From Solirubrobacter pauli (GTDB taxonomy: Bacteria > Actinomycetota > Thermoleophilia > Solirubrobacterales > Solirubrobacteraceae): a stretch of 64,000 nucleotides of DNA. The position numbers were made by a program, and so were the translations under genes. Below, in pieces: positions 1-6,499 of the stretch (position 1 is the stretch's first letter; each line of letters starts with the position of its first letter). The stretch spans positions 1,907,426 to 1,971,425 of the forward strand of contig NZ_RBIL01000001.1 of the NCBI RefSeq assembly GCF_003633755.1, in the 5' to 3' direction. Below the pieces are notes generated by a model that saw nothing but the letters and a program-made list of their open reading frames with translations, made no database searches and was not told the DNA's origin.

Positions 1-166
1 TGTCCCAGTGCAGCGCTTCGGCGCGCTGGGCCCAGAACGCCTCGTAGTCCTCGGCCTGGTCGTAGATCGCAGGGTCTCCGGCGACGGCCTGCTCCTTGAA
101 GCCGTCCGGTGGCGAGAACGTCTCCTGGTCCAGCAGCTCCTCGAGTTGGTCCTCGAGCGTCGCCAT
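1..166 (-). CDS. acs: Acetyl-CoA synthetase, N-terminal fragment
   Basis: Activates acetate to acetyl-CoA via acetyl-AMP in the cytoplasm. Only the first 55 residues lie in the window; the gene runs off the left edge. The segment FKEQAVAGDPAIYDQA followed by EAFWAQRAEALHWD matches the N-terminal region typical of AMP-forming acetate-CoA ligases (the 'vsdpsvYeeA..dpeaFWae.A..ldW' pattern). The ATG at 166 is preceded by a strong GGGGAGGAG ribosome site, unlike most neighbours, which fits a well-translated housekeeping gene. It lies 20 bases downstream of the membrane-protein gene read in the same direction. The catalytic AMP-binding part is not visible, so another ligase of this family cannot be fully excluded. 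Confidence 0.8.
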   Translation of the reverse strand, partial: MATLEDQLEELLDQETFSPPDGFKEQAVAGDPAIYDQAEDYEAFWAQRAEALHWD

Positions 167-186
167 GCGATCTCCTCCCCTGAGTG

Positions 187-1068
187 TTAGTGACGCTTCT
201 TCCGCTTGCTGCGACCGCCGCTCGGCGCCGTCTTCGGCACCGCGGGCTGCGTCGCGGGTGCGGCACCGGTGCGCTCGGCGCGCGCCTGGGCGGCCGCGAC
301 CGCACTGGGCCACGGCTCCGCTTTACCCGTTCGCCAGGCCGGAGGATCGCCCCCCGGGAACCGGCCGATGAGCAGGAAGCCGATGCCGGCGAGCCAGAAC
401 ACCTGGACGACGGGCAGCGGGAAGACGACGAGCATGGCACCGGCGACGATGCCGAGGTAGCCGAACAGCTTCGTGAGCAGGCCGACGCGCATCGCGTTGA
501 GCGAGACGAAGACCAGGCCGACCGCGAGCAGCAGGCCGCCCAGCGCGTTGAGGATCTGCGCGAACTGCTGCGTGCCCGTCTGCAGCTGGGTCGCCTCGGC
601 GACGGTGCGCGGGCCGTCCATGAACTCGCCGGCCAGCACGACGATCGACACCCGGTAGATCAGCGTGCCGACGGCGAGCGTGACGCCGCCGATGATCGGG
701 ATGTAGATCAGGAACTTGCGGAACTCGGGCGTGCGCGCGCGGGTGGCGACCGCGAGGAAGCCGGCGGCCCACGCCATGCCGCAGTAGCCGATGAAGGCGC
801 CGACGCCGATCAGGATGATCGTCAGCTGGTTGTCCTGGAGGTACTGGAACTCCTCCAGGCGCAGCGACGGAAGCTTGGTGACGACGTTGCTGCCGTTGCC
901 GAGCCGCTCGAGCGAGTCCAGCCCGCTGATCGACGGGTAGCCGCTCCGGAGGCGCTCGAACGCGATGTAGTAGACGAGCAGGCCGACCGCGCCGATGATC
1001 GCCGCGATGGCGGCGCGGATGCGGTGCTGTCGCTCCCAAGCGAGCGTCTTCTCTGGATCCTGCGTCAC
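187..1068 (-). CDS. Conserved multi-pass membrane protein, unknown function
   Basis: A 293-residue integral membrane protein of unrecognised family. About six hydrophobic segments are visible (roughly residues 18-37, 82-105, 120-143, 172-195, 203-220 and 222-238), with a long hydrophilic loop between the first two and a strongly basic tail ending SGGRSKRKKRH. The GTG at 1068 (VTQDPEKTLAWE) was chosen because upstream codons read as Arg-rich shadow sequence. It lies 22 bases after a small same-strand ORF and 20 bases before acs, so the three may be co-transcribed. No motif suggests transport or enzyme activity. Confidence 0.75.
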   Translation of the reverse strand: MTQDPEKTLAWERQHRIRAAIAAIIGAVGLLVYYIAFERLRSGYPSISGLDSLERLGNGSNVVTKLPSLRLEEFQYLQDNQLTIILIGVGAFIGYCGMAWAAGFLAVATRARTPEFRKFLIYIPIIGGVTLAVGTLIYRVSIVVLAGEFMDGPRTVAEATQLQTGTQQFAQILNALGGLLLAVGLVFVSLNAMRVGLLTKLFGYLGIVAGAMLVVFPLPVVQVFWLAGIGFLLIGRFPGGDPPAWRTGKAEPWPSAVAAAQARAERTGAAPATQPAVPKTAPSGGRSKRKKRH

Positions 1069-1090
1069 GGCGGCCACGTCCGGGGACACT

Positions 1091-1276
1091 CTAGTGGCGC
1101 GTGCCCGGCGGAAGACCGGGACGGCGCGCGGGCTCCGGCCCGATCTGGTTGCGGCCGACCACGCGGGACGCCTTGTCACCGGCGTACAGGACGATGTCCA
1201 GCGCGGGCGCCGCGAGCCGGATCAGCGCCTCGAGCCGGCGGGTGTTGCGAACCTGTGCTGCGCTCCTGTAGGCCAC
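1091..1276 (-). CDS. Small 61-residue protein, unknown
   Basis: A short ORF from GTG 1276 with a plausible amphipathic segment (LEALIRLAAPALDIVLYAG) and a basic, proline-rich tail. I do not recognise it. Support comes from context: a TACCCT hexamer (1291 to 1286 on the minus strand) sits 9 bases before the GTG and shares its TA with the -10 of the divergent CBS gene, and the ORF ends 22 bases before the next same-strand gene. Without that promoter arrangement the call would be weak. Confidence 0.5.
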   Translation of the reverse strand: MAYRSAAQVRNTRRLEALIRLAAPALDIVLYAGDKASRVVGRNQIGPEPARRPGLPPGTRH

Positions 1277-1285
1277 GGTCGCGCA

Positions 1286-1295
1286 AGGGTACACT
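1286..1295. promoter_or_regulatory. Bidirectional -10 core (shared TA)
   Basis: The minus-strand hexamer TACCCT (1291-1286) and plus-strand hexamer TACACT (1290-1295) share the TA at 1290-1291. Start codons follow 9 bases away on the minus strand (GTG 1276) and 8 bases away on the plus strand (ATG 1304), consistent with two leaderless transcripts. Confidence 0.5.
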
Positions 1296-1303
1296 CGCGC
1301 TCG

Positions 1304-1723
1304 ATGCTGGTCGGCGAGGTCATGACAGAGGGCGCGGTCACCGCGAGCCCGGACACTTCGGTGCGCGAGGTCGCGGGCCTGATGCGCTCGCGCAACGTCG
1401 GCTCGGTGGTGCTGGTCGCCGTCGACGGCCGCCCGGTCGGCTTCATCACCGACCGCGACATCGTCCTGTCGGTCGTCGCGCAGGGTCGCCCGTGGGACGA
1501 CCGCGCCGCCGAGCACGCCTCCTCGCCCGTGATCCGGGCGGAGCCGGACATGGAGGTCGAGGAGGCGACGCAGCGGATGGTCCGCCACGGCGTCCGCCGG
1601 CTGGTCGTCGTCGAAGGCGGCGTCGTGCAGGGCGTCGTCACGCTCGACGACCTGTCCTCGCGCGGGCTCGAGCCGGAGCTGTCCGCACGCGTCACACGGG
1701 CTGCGCTGCCCGCGCTCGGCTGA
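1304..1723 (+). CDS. Tandem CBS-domain protein
   Basis: A 139-residue stand-alone CBS pair. CBS1 covers about residues 3-60 (VGEVMTEGAVTASPD, then GRPVGFITDRDIVLSVVAQG) and CBS2 about 70-125 (ending VVQGVVTLDDL). Such Bateman modules bind adenine nucleotides and usually regulate a partner; none is fused or adjacent here, so the target is unknown. The ATG at 1304 has no Shine-Dalgarno; TACACT at 1290-1295 suggests a leaderless transcript. The 3' end overlaps the convergent amidotransferase gene by 32 bases. Confidence 0.85.
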   Translation: MLVGEVMTEGAVTASPDTSVREVAGLMRSRNVGSVVLVAVDGRPVGFITDRDIVLSVVAQGRPWDDRAAEHASSPVIRAEPDMEVEEATQRMVRHGVRRLVVVEGGVVQGVVTLDDLSSRGLEPELSARVTRAALPALG

Positions 1724-2399
1724 CCACCGCCTCGGCGAACGCGCGGATCACCGGGTGCGCGCGCGTGCCGTCGCCCGCGAGCTCCGGCTGGAACAGCGTC
1801 CCCAGGAAGAACCTGTGCTCGGGGAGCTCGAGCGCGCGCGGGGCCCCGTCCTCGTCGTGCGCGCCGAAGACGACGCCGGCGGCCTCGAGCGCGGCGACGT
1901 ACTCGGGCGCGATGCCGTAGGAGCAGTGGTAGCGCTCGAGCCGCTGGTCGACGCCGGCGATGCGGGCGATCAGCGTGTCGGGCGTGTACCGGATCACGCC
2001 CTCGTGGCCGACGAGGCTGCACTCGAGTGGCACGATGACGTCGGTCGCGTGCTCCCCGTACTCCGCGTGGTCGGCGTCCTCGATCCCCGCCAGCTCGCGC
2101 GCGAGGTGCAGGATCGCGTGCTGGAAGCCACCGCAGGTGCCGAGGAACGGGATGCCCTGCTCGTGCGCGACGCCGACGGCCGCGATCACCTTCTCGCGGT
2201 CCTCGTAGGGGCTGCCGGGGACGACCCAGACGCCGTCGAAGCGCTCCAGGTCCTCCGCGTCGGTGGACGCGATCCAGTACGGGTCGAGCACCAGGCCGTC
2301 GCGGCGGCGGAGCGCGTCGATCACCAGCGGGATGCGCCCGTGGGCGCGGACGGTCGGCGAGCGGTCGCCGACCAGGGCGACTTTGGCGGAGGCGGTCAT
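1692..2399 (-). CDS. CTP synthase C-terminal-like class I amidotransferase homologue
   Basis: A 235-residue protein resembling only the glutaminase half of CTP synthase; NCBI names this family CTP synthase C-terminal region-related (seleno)protein. The nucleophile loop is FLGTCGGFQHA, with the Cys encoded by TGC; some relatives have selenocysteine here. The second catalytic region reads GTLFQPELAG where CTP synthase has FHPE, so the usual catalytic His is a Gln. With no synthetase domain it cannot make CTP, and glutaminase activity is doubtful; a redox or ligand-binding role is possible but unproven. ATG 2399 (MTASAKVALVGDRS) starts the Rossmann-like strand. It is divergent from the LysR gene. 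Confidence 0.8.
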   Translation of the reverse strand: MTASAKVALVGDRSPTVRAHGRIPLVIDALRRRDGLVLDPYWIASTDAEDLERFDGVWVVPGSPYEDREKVIAAVGVAHEQGIPFLGTCGGFQHAILHLARELAGIEDADHAEYGEHATDVIVPLECSLVGHEGVIRYTPDTLIARIAGVDQRLERYHCSYGIAPEYVAALEAAGVVFGAHDEDGAPRALELPEHRFFLGTLFQPELAGDGTRAHPVIRAFAEAVVSRARAAQPV

Positions 2400-2404
2400 G
2401 GGCC

Positions 2405-2462
2405 GTGATCGTCGCGCCTGCACGCGTTCACGTCCAACGATGATTTCGCGGGTTACGATCAC
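2405..2462. promoter_or_regulatory. Divergent intergenic region with split inverted repeat
   Basis: GTGATCGT (2405-2412) and its perfect complement ACGATCAC (2455-2462) flank the gap between the amidotransferase and LysR starts, 42 bases apart. LysR proteins often bind paired half-sites between themselves and a divergent target, so this is a candidate site. TACGAT (2454-2459) within the right arm could be the LysR gene's -10 (11 bases from ATG 2471). Eight-base arms at this distance could also be chance. Confidence 0.3.
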
Positions 2463-2470
2463 ATCCGCTG

Positions 2471-3277
2471 ATGGACCTTCGCTTCCTCCGGACCTTCGTG
2501 CGCGTTGTGCGGCTCGGCTCGTTCTCGGCCGCTGCGCGTGAGCTCGGCTACACGCAGTCGGGCGTGTCGCAGCACATCGCGGTGCTGGAGAGCGACGTCG
2601 GCGTGCCGCTGCTCACGCGCCGTCCGGTCGGCGTGACCGAGGCGGGCGCGCGGCTGCTCGAGCACGCGGAGCCGATCCTGCTGCGGCTCGACGCGGCGCG
2701 CGCCGACGTGGCCCGGGTGGCCGCCGGCCCACCGTCGCAGCTGCGGATCGGGGCGACGCCGCTGGCCGCCGGCTTCGCGGCGGAGCTGGTCGCGCCGGCC
2801 CTGGCGGTGACCGTGCGCGTGGGCGCGCGCGACGCGATCGCCCGTGCGGTCGCGGTGGGGGAGCTCGACGCGGGCGTCGTCGACGGCGTGGCGGCGCCCA
2901 ACGACCCGCTCCGACTGCCCGAGACGGGCGCACGCGTCGCCCGCTCGCAGGAGGAGCCGCTGGCGGTCGCGGCACCCCTCGACCACCCGCTCGCGGGCCA
3001 TGCTATACAAATGGAAGTATTGGTCGATGCACGCTGGATCGACGCTCCTGAGATCTGTGCCCCGCTTCCTGAACTCGCCTCCCTCGCCCGCGCCGAAGGC
3101 TTCCGCCCGGCGCTCACCTACGAGGGCTCGGACGTCGCCGGCCTGCTCGCCCTCGTCGCCGCCGGCCACGGGCTCGCACTGCTCCCGCAGCGAGCACTCG
3201 ACGGTGTCGCGGCGCTTCCGGTCGCTGGACCCGCGCTGGTCCATCGCACCGAGTGGCTGCAGGACAACTACGGATAA
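2471..3277 (+). CDS. LysR-family transcriptional regulator
   Basis: 268 residues. An N-terminal winged HTH (about 1-60: MDLRFLRTFVRVVRLGSFS, then ARELGYTQSGVSQHIAVLE) is followed by a periplasmic-binding-like effector domain (about 90-265). Length is slightly below the family norm of about 300. It likely controls itself and perhaps the divergent amidotransferase gene; its effector is unknown. An odd AT-rich patch at 3002-3027 uses codons rare in this genome, including ATA. Confidence 0.9.
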   Translation: MDLRFLRTFVRVVRLGSFSAAARELGYTQSGVSQHIAVLESDVGVPLLTRRPVGVTEAGARLLEHAEPILLRLDAARADVARVAAGPPSQLRIGATPLAAGFAAELVAPALAVTVRVGARDAIARAVAVGELDAGVVDGVAAPNDPLRLPETGARVARSQEEPLAVAAPLDHPLAGHAIQMEVLVDARWIDAPEICAPLPELASLARAEGFRPALTYEGSDVAGLLALVAAGHGLALLPQRALDGVAALPVAGPALVHRTEWLQDNYG

Positions 3278-3342
3278 CCCGACTTTAAAGGGGCGGGCCT
3301 CCCGTCTGGGAACCCGGTCGCGTTCCGACGACCATTCGGTAC

Positions 3343-4425
3343 ATGGCCGTAGTCGACACTGCTGAGCGCTCTCCCCTCGGGCGCGTCTCCCCACGGCAGA
3401 TCGTCGTGCTCGTCGTCGCGAGCGCGGTGATGGTCGCCGGCCTGGTCGTGATCGCTCCCGCGCTGGCCGATCTCCCCGATGTCTGGTCGAAGCTGACGAC
3501 CGGCCATCTCGGCTGGCTCTTGTTCGCGCTCGTGCTCGAGGCGCTCTCGTTCGTCGGGCACGCGATCCTGTTCCGCGCCGTCTCGATCGACGCCGACGGC
3601 GACTCCTCGCGGATCGGGCTCCGGGCGAGCACCGAGATCACCCTCGCCGGCCACGCCGCGACGCGCCTGTTCGCGTCGGCGGGCGCGGGCGGCATCGCGC
3701 TCACGGCCTGGGCGCTGAAGAAGTCGGGCATGGAGGCCCGCGACGTCGCCGCGCGCATGACCACGTTCATGGTGCTGCTCTACTCCGTCTACATGGGTTC
3801 GCTGCTGCTCGGCGGGCTCGGCCTCTACACCGGTGTGATCCCGGGGGGCGGCTCCTTCGCGTTGACGGTCGTCCCGGCGCTGTTCGGCGGCGCGGTGATC
3901 GCGCTCGTCGCGAGCGCGCAGCTCGTCCAGCCGGGCGAGGGCCGCGTGCGGCGTTGGCTCGCGCCGGTGGGCGCGGGCGTGCGCGGCGCGCGGCATCTGC
4001 TGCGCCGCGGCAACGCCGGCCTGGCCGGCGCGCTGATGTGGTGGGCGTTCGACATCGCCTGCCTGTGGGCGTGCTTCGAGGCCTTCGGCGACTCCCCGGC
4101 GGTCGGCGTCCTGGTGGTCGGGTACTTCGTCGGCACGCTCGCCAACACGCTCCCGCTCCCGGGCGGCGTCGGCGGCGTCGACGCGGGCATGATCGGCGCG
4201 TTCGTCGCCTTCGGGGCCGACCCGAGCACCGCGATCGTCGCCGTGCTCGCCTACCGCTTCTTCGCCTTCTGGCTGCCGATCGCGCCAGGTGCCGTGGCCT
4301 TCGCCACGCTACGCCGCACGGTCTCGCGCTGGGAGGCCGAGGACGCCGGCGAGCTCCCGCGCCCGTCCCGCTCGGCGCGCGAGCGCACCACCCGGACCAG
4401 CGGGCTCTGCCACCAGTACAGTTGA
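3343..4425 (+). CDS. UPF0104 / LPG-synthase-type flippase-like membrane protein (paralogue 1)
   Basis: 360 residues, about eight transmembrane segments, belonging to the family of the lysylphosphatidylglycerol synthase TM region (AglD/MprF-N flippase-like). The family hallmark near residues 265-285 is visible: NTLPLPGGVGGVDAGMIGAF. It has no C-terminal aminoacyl transferase, so it is unlikely to make Lys-PG and more likely moves a lipid or polyprenol-linked substrate; that is inference. Two paralogues lie at 7637-8671 and 12106-13098. It is followed 3 bases later by a small gene. Confidence 0.85.
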   Translation: MAVVDTAERSPLGRVSPRQIVVLVVASAVMVAGLVVIAPALADLPDVWSKLTTGHLGWLLFALVLEALSFVGHAILFRAVSIDADGDSSRIGLRASTEITLAGHAATRLFASAGAGGIALTAWALKKSGMEARDVAARMTTFMVLLYSVYMGSLLLGGLGLYTGVIPGGGSFALTVVPALFGGAVIALVASAQLVQPGEGRVRRWLAPVGAGVRGARHLLRRGNAGLAGALMWWAFDIACLWACFEAFGDSPAVGVLVVGYFVGTLANTLPLPGGVGGVDAGMIGAFVAFGADPSTAIVAVLAYRFFAFWLPIAPGAVAFATLRRTVSRWEAEDAGELPRPSRSARERTTRTSGLCHQYS

Positions 4426-4428
4426 GCC

Positions 4429-4692
4429 ATGGAAGGCTTTGGCGGGTTCTTCAACGACCCAGATTTTCAGCGTCGGATGCAAGAGATGGCCGAGCAGATG
4501 CAGTCGGCTCAGACGCTGCAGTGGGCCGACAACGCGATCAAGCTCGCGGTCGACATGACCGTCGCGGCCATCAACCGGGTGAACATCCAGGGCACGACGG
4601 AGCAGCAAGCGCAGCAGATCCGCTCGGTGATGGCGACGGTCTTCCCCGAAGCAGTCACGCTCGTGCGTGAAGCACGCCAGGGCCTGCAATAG
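4429..4692 (+). CDS. Small helical protein, unknown (87 aa)
   Basis: A soluble, Gln/Met-rich, probably all-helical protein (FNDPDFQRRMQEMAEQMQ near the start; later QGTTEQQAQQIRSVMATVF). No known domain is recognised. ATG 4429 lies 3 bases after the TGA of the flippase-like gene, so the two are almost certainly translated from one mRNA. Its composition is quite different from shadow ORFs here (few Arg/Pro), which supports it being real. Confidence 0.7.
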   Translation: MEGFGGFFNDPDFQRRMQEMAEQMQSAQTLQWADNAIKLAVDMTVAAINRVNIQGTTEQQAQQIRSVMATVFPEAVTLVREARQGLQ

Positions 4693-4699
4693 CGCCGCG

Positions 4700-4722
4700 C
4701 GCTCCCGTACTCTGCGGGAGCG
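4700..4722 (+). terminator. Hairpin abutting a TTG start
   Basis: CGCTCCCG (4700-4707), a 7-base loop and CGGGAGCG (4715-4722) form a perfect 8-bp stem that ends exactly one base before the TTG at 4723. No T-run follows, so it may be a weak terminator for the 3343-4692 operon, or a structure affecting initiation. The loop holds TACTCT (4708-4713), a possible -10 for a leaderless transcript. Confidence 0.35.
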
Positions 4723-5643
4723 TTGATCAAGCCACTGCTCCTGTTGGCCGTGCTCGCGGCGTTCGCGGTGCCGAGCACGGCGAATGCCGCGCCCAAGTGC
4801 TTCGGCGCCGCGGCGCGGGACCCCGAGCAGGCGTGCACGAACCCGAAGCTCAAGCTCACGGTCGTGCCGTCGGTGCGCGCCGCGCCGCTCGTGCGCGGCA
4901 CGCCGTGCGCGCGGCTGCCGGTCCAAGGGCTGGTGGCGCCGTGCGGCTTCGGCGTGGCCGACGCGAGCGCGCAGAGCTTCTTCGCCCTCCTCGGTGACAG
5001 CCACGCCGCGCACTGGCGGCCGGCGCTCCAAGGGATCGCGCGCGCCGAGCACTGGCGCGGCTTCCAGCTGTCGCTCAACAGCTGCGCGCTGACCACGGTG
5101 GCGTACGCGCTGCCCGAGCCGAACCGGTCCAACTGCGCGACGTGGAAGGCGCAGGTCGTGCAGTGGCTGGCCCGGCACCCGGAGGTCACGACGGTCTTCC
5201 TCGCCCAGAAGACGCCCGACCGCGACGACTTCGCGCCCGATCCCGAGCCGGCGTTCAGCGCGCAGGTGGCGGGTTTCCGGGAGGCGTGGACGTGGCTGCC
5301 CCCGTCCGTGCAGCAGGTGTACGTGATCCGCGACACGCCGTCGATGCGGACGACCACGATGAGCTGCGTGAGCCGCGCGCTGGCACGTCGACGCGCCCCC
5401 GGGCGGACGTGCGCCGTGCCGCGCTCGGGCGCGCTGCCGCCCGATCCCGCCGCGGCCGCGGTCGCGCAGCAGGACCCGACGCGGTTCAAGCTGGTGGACC
5501 TGACGCCGTTCTTCTGCGACGCCAAGAGCTGCTATCCGGTCGTGGGTGGCGTACTCGTGCACAAGGACGTCAACCACGTCACGCGGCGGTTCGCTGAGAC
5601 GCTCAGCCCGTATCTGCGCCGCGCTCTGGGCGGCTTCGCTTAG
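4723..5643 (+). CDS. Secreted SGNH-domain protein (copy 1)
   Basis: 306 residues with a signal peptide ending near PSTANA. The domain is the SGNH hydrolase type usually found fused behind membrane acyltransferase-3 (OafA/YrhL) modules that O-acetylate cell-surface glycans. Block I is ALLGDSHAAHW and the C-terminal catalytic block is VHKDVNHVTRRF (Asp and His). Many Cys residues suggest disulfides outside the cell. Here it stands alone with no membrane acyltransferase, so it may be an esterase or a partner in trans. TTG 4723 is the only sensible start for the signal peptide. Its 3' end overlaps the next, paralogous gene. Confidence 0.8.
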   Translation: MIKPLLLLAVLAAFAVPSTANAAPKCFGAAARDPEQACTNPKLKLTVVPSVRAAPLVRGTPCARLPVQGLVAPCGFGVADASAQSFFALLGDSHAAHWRPALQGIARAEHWRGFQLSLNSCALTTVAYALPEPNRSNCATWKAQVVQWLARHPEVTTVFLAQKTPDRDDFAPDPEPAFSAQVAGFREAWTWLPPSVQQVYVIRDTPSMRTTTMSCVSRALARRRAPGRTCAVPRSGALPPDPAAAAVAQQDPTRFKLVDLTPFFCDAKSCYPVVGGVLVHKDVNHVTRRFAETLSPYLRRALGGFA

Positions 5644-6499
5644 CCTCGCGGGGTGCGGCGGGGACTCGCCGGCGCCGCCGCCGACCGCGACGGTCACCGC
5701 CACCGCCACCGCCCCCGGGTCCTGCGTCGGGGCGGCGGCCCGCGTGAACCGCGGATGCGAGGAGCCGCCGACCGTGCGCGAGGACGCCGGCGCCCGCAGC
5801 GCGCCGTGCGAGCGGACCGAGCCGCTCGGGCTCGTCGAGCCGTGCGCGTTCGGCCCGAGCGACGCCGCCACGACGTTCGCGCTCGTCGGCGACAGCCACG
5901 CGGGCCAGCTGCGCACGGCGTTCGCGGTCATGGCGGACCAGCTCGGCCGGCGCGGCTACGCGCTCACCCGCAACGGCTGCCCGTACGTGCGCGACGGCCG
6001 CCCGCTGCCCGAGCCGACCTTCGGCGAGTGCGCGCGGTTCAAGCGCGAGGTGCCCGAATGGCTCCGCCGCCACCCCGAGGTCAAGACCGTGTTCGTGATC
6101 GGGCTCCCGCGCAACGCGGCCACGCAGGACCCGGCGAACTGGTCCGCGGCCTGGGACCGCTTCCCCGCGTCGGTCGAGCGGCTGGTGGTGCTGCGCGACA
6201 CGCCCGAGCTGGCCGAGGACACGCTGGCGTGCGTGCAGGACGCGGGCGAGCGTCCCGGCACGCGCTGCGCCGTCCCGCGCGACCAGGCGCTGGTCCCGGA
6301 CCCCGCGATCGCCGCCGCCGGGCAGCGTGGCGCGGCGACGATCGACCTGACGCGCTTCTTCTGCGACGCCACGCGCTGCTTCCCCGTGATCGGCGGTCTG
6401 CTCGCGTATCAGGACATCACGCACGTGACGCCGGCGTTCGCCCGCACGCTCGGCCCGTTCCTGGCGGACGAGGTCCGGCGGCTACCCTCGCCGTCGTGA
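5546..6499 (+). CDS. SGNH-domain lipoprotein (copy 2)
   Basis: A paralogue of the preceding gene: the same layout of Cys-rich lead (PCERTEPLGLVEPCAFG), block I ALVGDSHAGQLR and terminal AYQDITHVTPAF with catalytic Asp/His. The N-terminus carries a lipobox (SLSLAGCGG), so it should be membrane-anchored where copy 1 is free. The start is uncertain: GTG 5546 gives a long overlap (98 bases) with copy 1, while an in-frame CTG at 5594 would begin just before the lipoprotein signal (LRRSARICAALWAA). It ends in a GTGA overlap with the glycosidase gene, so all three form one operon. Confidence 0.78.
   Translation: MAYSCTRTSTTSRGGSLRRSARICAALWAASLSLAGCGGDSPAPPPTATVTATATAPGSCVGAAARVNRGCEEPPTVREDAGARSAPCERTEPLGLVEPCAFGPSDAATTFALVGDSHAGQLRTAFAVMADQLGRRGYALTRNGCPYVRDGRPLPEPTFGECARFKREVPEWLRRHPEVKTVFVIGLPRNAATQDPANWSAAWDRFPASVERLVVLRDTPELAEDTLACVQDAGERPGTRCAVPRDQALVPDPAIAAAGQRGAATIDLTRFFCDATRCFPVIGGLLAYQDITHVTPAFARTLGPFLADEVRRLPSPS

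Noticed and set aside
5653-6495. N-terminal extension of the glycosidase frame
   Set aside because: Arg-rich shadow of the SGNH gene; the signal peptide begins at GTG 6496.
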